From NCBI GenBank assembly GCA_041984235.1, contig JBHIYN010000027.1, forward strand, positions 1 through 46,778: a DNA stretch of 46,778 nt. The letters are read 5' to 3'. The notes under the pieces were generated by a model that saw only the letters and a program-made list of their open reading frames with translations, made no database searches and had not been told where the DNA came from. This DNA is from JBHIYN01 sp041984235. GTDB taxonomy: Bacteria; Pseudomonadota; Gammaproteobacteria; Ga0077536. Positions 34,067-41,498 of the stretch are shown piece after piece. Both the position numbers and the translations under genes were made by a program. The first letter of the stretch is position 1. Each line of letters opens with the position of its first letter.

Positions 34067-35920
34067 ATGCTGCACTTTGTCCCGCGCCCGTGGCGCGCCG
34101 TCACGCTCGCGCTGCTCGCGCTTTGCGCCACCACCGCACTGGCCGAAGCCGATCGCGAGATCGGCAAGGCCGCGTTCGAGAAGGCCTGTATCGCCTGCCA
34201 TGGCCCGGTACCCGTGGCGCGGGCGCCGTCGCGCGAGCAGCTTGCCAAGATGCCACCGGAAAAGATCTTCCACGCCCAGCTGGCCGGCCTCATGGCGCTG
34301 CAGGCCTCGGCCCTGACCGAGCTCGAGAAGAAGGCGGTCGCCATTTATCTCTCCGATACCGCGTGGGGTTCGGTAAAAGCGGAGAAAGCGAGCGAGACGC
34401 TGCGCATGTGCGAGAACGCGGCGCCGCTCACCGCCGCCGCCTTCGAGCAGCCACACTGGGTCGGCTGGGGGCTGGATCTCGATCACACCCATTTCCAGCC
34501 CGGCGACCAGGCCGGCCTCACGGCAGCCGACCTGGCCAACCTCGAGCTCAAGTGGAGCTTCGGCCACGCCGGCGCGACCACCGTCACCACGCAGCCCGCG
34601 GTAGTCGGCGACCGCATCTTCATCGGCTCGCCCAACGGTGCCGTCTACGCCCTCGACCGCCGCACCGGCTGCGTGCACTGGAAGGTCGACACCGAGGCCG
34701 AGGTGCGCGCGGCGATCATCGTCGCGCCGCGCGCCGACGGCTCGCTGGGCGTCTACGCCGGCGACCGCAAGGCCTGGTTCTACGCCATCGACGCCAACAC
34801 CGGCCACGTGTTCTGGAAACAGCGCGCCGACGACCACCCGTGGGCCATGATCACCTCCTCGCCCTACCTCTACCAGGGCACGCTGTACTTCGGCCTGGCC
34901 TCCTTCGAGGAACTGGCCGGCGGCTCGGACAAGTACGAGTGCTGCACCTTCCGCGGCAGCGTGGTCGCCTACGACGCCGAGACCGGCGCGCAGAAATGGA
35001 AGAGCTACGTCATTCCCGAGGAGCCGAAGCCGACCAGGAAGCTGTCCTCCGGGGTGCAGCTCTACGGGCCGTCGGGCGCGGCGGTGTGGTCGCAGCCGAC
35101 CATCGACCCGCAGGCCGGCGTGCTCTACGTGACCACCGGCGATTCCTACTCGTCGCCGGCCGCGGACACCTCCGACGCCATCGTCGCCATGGATCTCGCA
35201 ACCGGCGCCATCCGCTGGCACAAGCAGATGACCGCCGACGACGCCTTCACCACCGCCTGCGTCGCGCCCAACGCCGACCCGGTCGCGCGCGAGGGCTGCG
35301 GGCCGGACATCGACTTCGGCTCCTCGGCCATCCTGCGCCGGCTGCCGAACGGCAAACGGATCCTGCTGGCCGGGCAGAAGTCCGGCGTCATGCATGCCAT
35401 CGACCCGGATGCCGAAGGCGCCATCGTGTGGCAGAAGCGGCTCTCGCCCGGCGGCGTGCTGGGCGGCATCGAGTGGGGCTTCGCCGCGGACGACGAGCAT
35501 CTCTACGTGCCGATCTCCGACGTGTGGGAGAACCGCGCCACCCCCGGCCATGCCGGCGGCATCTACAAGCTCGCCTTCGCCGACGGCCGCGAGATCTGGA
35601 ACGTGCCCGCCCCGGCGCCGGACTGCACCGACATCGCCGGCTGCAGCGCCGGCCAGCCGGCCGCGGCCACGCTGATCCCGGGCGTGGTCTTCTCCGGCTC
35701 CATGGACGGACACATGCGCGCCTACGACAGCGCGACCGGCGCGGTGATCTGGGACGTCGACACCAAGGGCGACTACGACACCGTCAACGGCGTTGCCGCC
35801 AGCGGCGGCTCGATCAAGGGCGCCGGGGTCACGGTGGTCGACGGCTGGGTCTATTTCAGCTCCGGCTACGGCCTGTTCGGCATGCCCGGCAACGTGTTCA
35901 TGGCGTGGGGGCCGAAGTAG
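34067..35920 (+). CDS. cytochrome c-PQQ dehydrogenase (polyvinyl-alcohol dehydrogenase-like)
   Basis: 617 aa. The start at 34067 is supported by GAGGAGG 5 bp upstream; an in-frame ATG at 34046 has no such box. A signal peptide (to about A28) exports it. The N-terminal heme site CIACH (C41, C44, H45) begins a short cytochrome c domain, then from about 140 an eight-bladed PQQ propeller with repeats such as VYALDRRTGCVHWK, VVAYDAETGAQKWK and MRAYDSATGAVIWD. The vicinal cysteines YECCTFRG and the heme in front of the propeller recall polyvinyl-alcohol dehydrogenase. It oxidises an alcohol in the periplasm, sending electrons to a cytochrome chain. Confidence 0.88.
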   Translation: MLHFVPRPWRAVTLALLALCATTALAEADREIGKAAFEKACIACHGPVPVARAPSREQLAKMPPEKIFHAQLAGLMALQASALTELEKKAVAIYLSDTAWGSVKAEKASETLRMCENAAPLTAAAFEQPHWVGWGLDLDHTHFQPGDQAGLTAADLANLELKWSFGHAGATTVTTQPAVVGDRIFIGSPNGAVYALDRRTGCVHWKVDTEAEVRAAIIVAPRADGSLGVYAGDRKAWFYAIDANTGHVFWKQRADDHPWAMITSSPYLYQGTLYFGLASFEELAGGSDKYECCTFRGSVVAYDAETGAQKWKSYVIPEEPKPTRKLSSGVQLYGPSGAAVWSQPTIDPQAGVLYVTTGDSYSSPAADTSDAIVAMDLATGAIRWHKQMTADDAFTTACVAPNADPVAREGCGPDIDFGSSAILRRLPNGKRILLAGQKSGVMHAIDPDAEGAIVWQKRLSPGGVLGGIEWGFAADDEHLYVPISDVWENRATPGHAGGIYKLAFADGREIWNVPAPAPDCTDIAGCSAGQPAAATLIPGVVFSGSMDGHMRAYDSATGAVIWDVDTKGDYDTVNGVAASGGSIKGAGVTVVDGWVYFSSGYGLFGMPGNVFMAWGPK

Positions 35921-35943
35921 GCGGACCGCCGCGGCGGATGGGC

Positions 35944-35972
35944 CGCGTGCGCACCCAGCGGGTGCGCACGCG
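35944..35972 (+). terminator. GC-rich hairpin after the PQQ enzyme gene
   Basis: A perfect 13-bp stem (35944-35956 with 35960-35972) and an AGC loop start 24 bp after the stop codon. There is no strong T-run, so termination would be stem-driven or the hairpin protects the 3' end. Confidence 0.65.
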
Positions 35973-36096
35973 CCGAAGACATCCTGGAATAGTGATGCAT
36001 TTCCGTACGTTGCGGATGCCGCCGCGGCACGCCCGCGGTATAGTCGTGAGCCATTCGAGACCCTGCCTGCCGCACACGACGGAAACCGCGCAAGCC

Positions 36097-36726
36097 ATGC
36101 CGAAACCTGCTCTAGCCGCCCTGCTCACCCTGATTGTCCTCGCCCCGGCGACGGCCGGCGCCGCACTCGTGCAGCCGGACACCGCGAGCGCCTCCAGCGC
36201 CTTCAGCGGCAGCTACGTGCCGCAGAACACCATCAACGGCAGCGGCCTGCCCGCCGGCTTCACTCCGGCCGACGCGCACGCCAACTACGGCGGCGGTAAC
36301 CACTGGACGACCAGCGGCGCGGCACCCACCGACCAGTTCATCACCTGGGGCTTCGACGCCCCCGTCACGCTGGGCGGCATTCACATCTGGAACCACCGCT
36401 CCAACGTCATCGCCGCCAACCCGGGCTACGAGCCGGTGCTGTTCGACCTCACCCTGTTCGACAGCGCCAGCAACGTGCTGCTCTACTGGGACGACGTCGC
36501 GCTGCTGCCGGACACCGCGGTCGCGCAGACCTTCGGCTTTGGCGGACTGATCGCCAACGTCAGCTCGGTGCGCTTCGACGTCGAGGCCACCCAGAGCTCG
36601 ACCAGCTACACCGGGCTCGCCGAGGTCGCCTTCAGCACCAGCGCGGTGCCCGTGCCCGGCGCCGCCTGGCTGCTCGGCAGCGCCCTGGCCGGCGTCATCC
36701 TGGTCACACGCCGCCGCCACGGCTGA
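36097..36726 (+). CDS. VPLPA-CTERM sorting-signal exported protein
   Basis: 209 aa. The signal peptide ends near A22 (LAALLTLIVLAPATAGA). The C-terminal tripartite signal is VPVPGAAWLLG, a hydrophobic helix, then RRRHG, the VPLPA-CTERM type that exosortase enzymes recognise. The middle (about 30-180) is beta-rich with NHWTTSGAAPTDQFITWGFD and GGIHIWNHRSN, like discoidin/F5-8C-type carbohydrate-binding sandwiches. The protein probably ends up at the cell surface or in the matrix. No exosortase gene is in the window, so it must be elsewhere. The ATG at 36097 is the one before the signal peptide; longer upstream in-frame sequence crosses the preceding gene. Confidence 0.83.
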   Translation: MPKPALAALLTLIVLAPATAGAALVQPDTASASSAFSGSYVPQNTINGSGLPAGFTPADAHANYGGGNHWTTSGAAPTDQFITWGFDAPVTLGGIHIWNHRSNVIAANPGYEPVLFDLTLFDSASNVLLYWDDVALLPDTAVAQTFGFGGLIANVSSVRFDVEATQSSTSYTGLAEVAFSTSAVPVPGAAWLLGSALAGVILVTRRRHG

Positions 36727-36847
36727 TCCCGGCGCGGCGTCGACGCCGCGCCGTTTGCGCCGCCCCGCGGCCGCGTCCGGCCGCGCGCAGGGATTTGCGG
36801 CACGCTGCACTGCACAAGCCAGCGCAATGCGATTACCATCGGGGGCC

Positions 36848-38149
36848 ATGAACGAGCCGACCCCGCCCCCCGACAATCCCCTGCGCGCCTTTCCCGAATC
36901 CGAGTACGAGCAGCGCCGTGCCCGCGCCCGCGCCGCGATGTCGCGCGACGGCCTCGACTGCGTGCTGATCTCGACGCCGGAGAACATCTACTACCTCACC
37001 GGCCTCGATCACATGGGCTACTTCGCCTACCAGATGCTGCTGCTGCCGGTCAGCGGCACGCCGGTACTGATCACGCGCGCCATGGAGCACGCCACCATCG
37101 CGCTGCAGGTACCGCACCTCGAACACGTCGGCTACACCGACGGCAGTACGCCGCCGCCGGCGGCGCCGGCGGACGAGGACAACGTCGCCCTGGAAAGCGA
37201 CATCCCCGGCAACCTCTTCGTCGAGCCGCTGCTCGACCGCCGCCGCCCGGCCGATGCCGAGTACTCGCCGCCGGTGGACGTGACCTGCCGCGCCCTGACC
37301 GATCTCGGCGTCGCCGCCGGCACGCTGGGCATGGAGATGGGTGGCAGCTTCGTCTCCTTCCGCGTCGCCAACGGCATCCAGCAGGGCCTTCCCGAAGCGA
37401 CCTGGGTCGACGCCACCGGCCTGGTCGACATCCTGCGCCAGGTGCAGTCGCCGGCCGAGCTCGAGTACACGCGACGCGCGGCCGTGATCTCCGACGCCAT
37501 GGTCCAGGCCGGCATCGCCGCCGCCGGGCTGGACGTCCACCACCGCGAGCTGATGGCCGCGATCTACGATGCCATGTTCCGCCGCGGCGGCACCTACCCC
37601 GGCTTCGTGCCGCTGGTGCGCTCCTCGGCCAACCTGCTCGAGGAGCACGGCACCTGGGGTGATTTGCAGCTCGCCGACGGCGACACCCTGTTCCTGGAAA
37701 TGTCCGGCTGCTACCGCCGTTACCACGCGCCAATCGGCCGCATCGTGCACATCGGCGAGGTGCCGGCCACGGCGCTACGTGCGCTGGAGGTGTGCGAAGA
37801 GGCGCAGTGGGCGGCTCAGAAGGCGGCACGCCCCGGGATCATGGCCGGCGACGTCTATGCCGCCTGGCAGGGTGTGCTGGAGCGCCGCGGCCTCGGCAGC
37901 TACCGCCGCCACCACTGCGGCTACGCGGTCGGCATCGGCTACCCGCCGAGCTGGTCCGGCGGCGGCGTGCCGGTGGGACTGCGCGACGGTTCCGAAATGC
38001 AGCTCAAGCCCGGCATGGTGTTCCACCTCATGAGCTGGCTGCTGCGCTCGGAGTACGGCGATTCCTTCCTCTCCGACACCATCGTCATCACCGACGACGG
38101 CAGCGAGATGCTGACCACCTGCACCCACGACCTGCTGCGCCGGATCTGA
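36848..38149 (+). CDS. M24-fold (creatinase/ectoine hydrolase-like) hydrolase
   Basis: 433 aa with the creatinase-like N domain (to about 195) and a pita-bread C domain. In metallo-M24 enzymes the metal Asp pair lies in a GDxxxxDxG...SDxxR block, but here it reads DGDTLFLEMSG and RRYHAPIGR, so the Asp ligands are replaced (E284 and Pro). HHCGYAVGIGYPPSW (355-369) fits the creatinase/DoeA branch that works without metal. The likely reaction is hydrolysis of a cyclic or amide compound such as creatine or ectoine, not peptide cleavage. It starts the block with a cupin and a PhyH gene. Confidence 0.83.
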   Translation: MNEPTPPPDNPLRAFPESEYEQRRARARAAMSRDGLDCVLISTPENIYYLTGLDHMGYFAYQMLLLPVSGTPVLITRAMEHATIALQVPHLEHVGYTDGSTPPPAAPADEDNVALESDIPGNLFVEPLLDRRRPADAEYSPPVDVTCRALTDLGVAAGTLGMEMGGSFVSFRVANGIQQGLPEATWVDATGLVDILRQVQSPAELEYTRRAAVISDAMVQAGIAAAGLDVHHRELMAAIYDAMFRRGGTYPGFVPLVRSSANLLEEHGTWGDLQLADGDTLFLEMSGCYRRYHAPIGRIVHIGEVPATALRALEVCEEAQWAAQKAARPGIMAGDVYAAWQGVLERRGLGSYRRHHCGYAVGIGYPPSWSGGGVPVGLRDGSEMQLKPGMVFHLMSWLLRSEYGDSFLSDTIVITDDGSEMLTTCTHDLLRRI

Positions 38150-38237
38150 GCGACGCGGGCGGGCGCTTGCTCGCCACGCCAGCGCGATCTAGGCTGCCTG
38201 CTCGAGGTTGAAACCGACTGCACCCGGGGAGGACATC

Positions 38238-38783
38238 ATGGTCGAGACCGCCAGCGTTTCCGACATCAACTACACCGTCGAGGAAATGGAAGCCTGCGTT
38301 GCGCGCTTCAAGGATCAGAAGAGCTCGCACAAGGCCTTCATCGACACCCGCATCCCGGGGCACGAGCGCGAGATCTTCTCGATCATCGGCAACGGCGTGC
38401 AGGAAGACGCCGACATGCGCCCGCCGATCGAGCCGCAGGATTTCCACCTCGCCATGATCCGCGCCGAGGCCGGCAAGGGCGCGGCGCTGCACTCGCACCT
38501 GACCCAGGAAGTGTTCATGCCGCTCTCCGGGCGCTGGGCGATCTTCTGGGGGCCGGAGGGCGACCAGGAGGTGATCCTCGAACCCTACGACGTCATCTCC
38601 GTGCCGCTGCACGTGATGCGCGGCTTCCGTAACGTCGGCGACGAGACCGCGATGATGCTGGCGGTGGTCGGCGGCAACGACCCGGGCCGCGTCGGCTGGC
38701 CGGACTCGCTCAAGGACATGGCGCGCGACGCCGGGCTCGTCATCGACGAGGACGGTAACCTGCGCGAAGTCGACCCGGCCTGA
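38238..38783 (+). CDS. cupin-domain protein
   Basis: 181 aa. The cupin barrel has HSHLTQEVFMPLSGRWAIFWG with two His and one Glu as metal ligands, then EPYDVISVPLHVMRGF with the last His. The N-terminal extension is helical, the C-terminal end has a WPDSLKDMARDAG helix. GGGGAGG lies 5 bp upstream of the ATG. It is followed by the PhyH gene after only 4 bp. It is likely an oxygenase or a ring-opening enzyme partner, not a regulator. Confidence 0.82.
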   Translation: MVETASVSDINYTVEEMEACVARFKDQKSSHKAFIDTRIPGHEREIFSIIGNGVQEDADMRPPIEPQDFHLAMIRAEAGKGAALHSHLTQEVFMPLSGRWAIFWGPEGDQEVILEPYDVISVPLHVMRGFRNVGDETAMMLAVVGGNDPGRVGWPDSLKDMARDAGLVIDEDGNLREVDPA

Positions 38784-38787
38784 GCCG

Positions 38788-39618
38788 ATGTCCGCCGCCG
38801 CGCTGCACAGCGCCTGCCTGGACGCCGACGAGATCGCGGCCTACACGCGTGACGGCCAGGTCACGCCGGGCTGGCGCCTGCCCGACGACCTGCTCGCGCG
38901 CGTGCGCGACGCACTCGACCGCCGCCTCGCCCTGCTCGGCGATGCCGCACCCGACTTCATCCCGCTGCCGCACGTGCCGGCACCGGATGCCGAGGGCGAG
39001 GCGCTGGCCGTGGCGCGCGAGTTCTTCGACATCCTCACCGATCCGCTGCTGCTCGACCTGGTCGAGCCGCTGACCGGGCCGGACATCGTGCTGTGGGCGG
39101 CGGCGGTGTTCTGCAAGCCGGCCGCCAAGGGCCTGGAAGTGCCCTGGCACCAGGACGGCCAGTACTGGCCGATTCGCCCGCGCGCCACCGTCACCGCCTG
39201 GATCGCGCTAGACGAGGTCGACCGCGGCAACGGCTGCATGCGCGTCATCCCCGGCTCGCACCGCATGGGCGAGTTCAGCCACGCGATCAGCGATCGCGAG
39301 GACCTGGTGCTGAATAACGTGCTCGACGATCCGCGCATCGACCTCGATCTCGCGCGCGACATCGAACTGCAGCCCGGCCAGGTCTCCCTGCACGACGTCG
39401 ACATCGTGCACGGCTCGCAGCCCAACACCTCGGGCCGCCGCCGCGCCGGTCTCGCCGTGCGCTACATGCCGGCGACCTCGCTCTACGACCGCACCATCAA
39501 CCCCGGCCAGGCCTCCGCCACGGTGCCGCTGGAGTTCGCCGAGCGCCCGATCTGGCTGGTGCGCGGCGTCGACCGCCACGGCGGTAACGACTTCGCGGTC
39601 GGCCACACGCACTGGTGA
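38788..39618 (+). CDS. phytanoyl-CoA dioxygenase (PhyH) family protein
   Basis: 276 aa Fe(II)/2-oxoglutarate oxygenase. The iron triad is H121 and D123 in PWHQDGQYWPI and H208 in VDIVHGSQPNTSG, with the Arg cluster after it for 2-oxoglutarate. TAWIALDEVDRGNGCMRVIPGSH is also typical. EctD belongs to this superfamily but its signature is not seen, so the substrate is open. It is 4 bp after the cupin gene. The stop is joined to REP copy E: the TGA runs straight into AAAAGGGG. Confidence 0.9.
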   Translation: MSAAALHSACLDADEIAAYTRDGQVTPGWRLPDDLLARVRDALDRRLALLGDAAPDFIPLPHVPAPDAEGEALAVAREFFDILTDPLLLDLVEPLTGPDIVLWAAAVFCKPAAKGLEVPWHQDGQYWPIRPRATVTAWIALDEVDRGNGCMRVIPGSHRMGEFSHAISDREDLVLNNVLDDPRIDLDLARDIELQPGQVSLHDVDIVHGSQPNTSGRRRAGLAVRYMPATSLYDRTINPGQASATVPLEFAERPIWLVRGVDRHGGNDFAVGHTHW

Positions 39619-39736
39619 AAAAGGGGACATGCCACTTTTGTAAGTGACTGAGCGCTTTGATGCGCCGGCATCTGACGTCGTCAGCAGCGCATCACCGCGG
39701 CGCGATCACTTACAAAAGTGGCATGTCCCCTTTTTC
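39617..39736. repeat. REP-like copies E and F: perfect 31-bp inverted repeat
   Basis: The arm 39617-39647 and the arm 39706-39736 are exact reverse complements. The 58-base loop contains smaller dyads. Each arm is the same REP core (GGGGACATGCC...) as near the RAYT, extended by GTAAGTGA. It lies between two convergent genes and could act as a two-way transcript end. Confidence 0.93.
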
Positions 39737-39785
39737 TGGATGCGCCGGCGCCGGCCGCCATTAGCGGAGCATCACCGCGACATGG

Positions 39786-39816
39786 TCACTTACAAATGTG
39801 GCATGTCCCCTTTTTC
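39786..39816 (-). repeat. REP-like repeat, copy G
   Basis: Same orientation as copy F; core has one change (ACAAATGTGG). The piece between F and G (about 39737-39785) repeats parts of the E-F loop, GATGCGCCGGC and GCATCACCGCG, so the unit was duplicated with its flank. It is 4 bp from the stop of the monooxygenase gene. Confidence 0.88.
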
Positions 39817-39820
39817 GACC

Positions 39821-41425
39821 TCACTCCAGGCTGAAGCCTTCGTAGCCGTTCGCCGCGACACGGTCGCAGGTTTCGCGGAACAGTGGCGAACCGCCCGCGT
39901 ACATGAGGAAGGTGCGTTTCTTGCCCGGCACGTTGGCGCCCATGAACCAGGAATCGGTCTCGGGGATCAGGGTGTCCTTGACCACGTCGTAGACATGCGC
40001 GGTCCACTGCGCCTGCGCCTGCTCCTCGACCCGGATGCGCTCGACGTGATGCTCGCGCAGGTAGGCGATGCAGTCTGAAATCCACTCCACGTTCTGCTCG
40101 ATGCAGCGCGGAATGTTGCAGAAGGTGCCGCCGTTGTGCGGGCCGACGCAGGTGAACATGTTGGGAAAGCCGGCACAGCCGAGTCCGAGGTAGGTGCGCG
40201 GGCCGTCGGCCCAGGTCTCCTTCAGGGTCACGCCGTTCTCGCCGCGGACCTCGATCTGGTCCATCGCCCCGGTGACGGCGTCGAAGCCGGTCGCGAACAC
40301 GATCACGTCGAGATCGTAATCCGCGTCGGCGGTGCGGATCCCGCTCGCGGTGATGCGCTCGATCGGCGCCTCGCGCACGTCGACCAGGGTCACGTTGTCC
40401 TGGTTGTAGACCTCGTAGTAGCCGCTCTCCATCGGCACCCGGCGGGTGCCGAAGCCATGGTTCTTCGGGCACAGCTTCTCGGCCGTGACCGGGTCCTTCA
40501 CGCGCTGGCGGATCTTGTTGCGCACGAACTCCGAGACCGCCTCGTTGGCCTCGCGGTCGGAGAGGATGTCGTTGAAGTTGCCGAGCCACAGGCCGAAGCC
40601 CGGCTCCGCCCACAGCTTCTCGAACATCGCGTCGCGCTCGGCGGCACTGACCTCGCGCGTCGAGCGTTCGTCGAAGCCGTGGATGAAAGCGCCGAAGGTC
40701 TCGCGGCAGCGTTTGAAGATCTGCGGGTAACGCGCACGGATGTCGCGCATCTCCTCGCGGCTGATTTTTGCGTTGTGCAGCGGCACGCAGTAGTTGGGGG
40801 TACGCTGGAACACGGTCAGGTGGCCGACGTTCTTCGCCACCTCGGTAATCAGTTGCACCGCGGTCGCGCCGGTACCGATGACGCCGACCCGCTTGTCGCT
40901 GAAATCGAGCTTCTCGTGCGGCCACAGCCCGGTGTGGTAGACGGGACCGGCGAAATCGTCGCGGCCGGGAATGTCCGGCCAGTACGGCACCGACAGCGGG
41001 CCCACCGCGGTGACCAGGTAATGCGCGCGCGCCTGCACCCCGTCCTCGCTCTCGACCTGCCACGCGTTCGCGCCGGTGTCGTACACGGCGCGCGTGATGC
41101 GCGTGCCGAAACGGATGTCGCGCCGCAGGTCGAACTTGTCGGCGACGAAGTTCAGGTAGCGCAGCGTTTCCGGCTGCGGCGCGAAGTGCTCCTGCCAGTC
41201 CCATTCGTCGAGCAGCTCCTGCGAGAAGGAGTAGCCATAGCTCCAGGACTCGGAATCGAAGCGCGCACCCGGGTAGCGGTTCCAGTACCAGGTGCCGCCG
41301 ACGCCCGCGCCGGCCTCGTACACCCGTACCGACAGGCCGAGCTCGTCGCGCAGCTTGTGCAGCAGGTACATGCCGGAGATCCCGGCGCCGATGACGATGG
41401 CGTCGTAATGAGTGGTCGCGGCCAT
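39821..41425 (-). CDS. Baeyer-Villiger-type flavin monooxygenase
   Basis: 534 aa. Two Rossmann sites, GAGISG (13-18) and GTGATA (184-189), bind FAD and NADPH. The Baeyer-Villiger fingerprint FAGPVYHTGLWP (158-169) fits FxGxxxHxxxWP. It would convert ketones or cyclic ketones to esters or lactones with O2. The ATG at 41425 is preceded by AGGGGAG on the coding strand; a longer start at 41461 is less likely. It lies downstream of the P450 gene, with a perfect FNR-type box in between. Confidence 0.92.
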   Translation of the reverse strand: MAATTHYDAIVIGAGISGMYLLHKLRDELGLSVRVYEAGAGVGGTWYWNRYPGARFDSESWSYGYSFSQELLDEWDWQEHFAPQPETLRYLNFVADKFDLRRDIRFGTRITRAVYDTGANAWQVESEDGVQARAHYLVTAVGPLSVPYWPDIPGRDDFAGPVYHTGLWPHEKLDFSDKRVGVIGTGATAVQLITEVAKNVGHLTVFQRTPNYCVPLHNAKISREEMRDIRARYPQIFKRCRETFGAFIHGFDERSTREVSAAERDAMFEKLWAEPGFGLWLGNFNDILSDREANEAVSEFVRNKIRQRVKDPVTAEKLCPKNHGFGTRRVPMESGYYEVYNQDNVTLVDVREAPIERITASGIRTADADYDLDVIVFATGFDAVTGAMDQIEVRGENGVTLKETWADGPRTYLGLGCAGFPNMFTCVGPHNGGTFCNIPRCIEQNVEWISDCIAYLREHHVERIRVEEQAQAQWTAHVYDVVKDTLIPETDSWFMGANVPGKKRTFLMYAGGSPLFRETCDRVAANGYEGFSLE

Positions 41426-41484
41426 GACGTCTCCCCTCTCACGTAATGGTCCGGTCACCATGTGGCCGCCACCGGGGGTGGCGT

Positions 41485-41498
41485 TTGATCTGGATCAA
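41485..41498. promoter_or_regulatory. FNR/ANR-type box (perfect TTGAT-N4-ATCAA)
   Basis: TTGATCTGGATCAA matches the FNR consensus with no mismatch. The centre is about 66 bp upstream of the monooxygenase ATG and the box overlaps the last codons of the P450 gene. The site is symmetric so direction is not fixed; the monooxygenase gene is the only start near it. Confidence 0.6.

Noticed and set aside
33841..36096. A long plus-strand open frame leading into the VPLPA-CTERM gene
   Set aside because: It overlaps the well-supported PQQ dehydrogenase in another frame and is Arg-rich. Only the part from 36097, which has a signal peptide and CTERM signal, is kept.
39617..39816. Insertion sequence with terminal inverted repeats
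   Set aside because: There is no transposase gene between the arms; the arms match the REP-like core around the RAYT.
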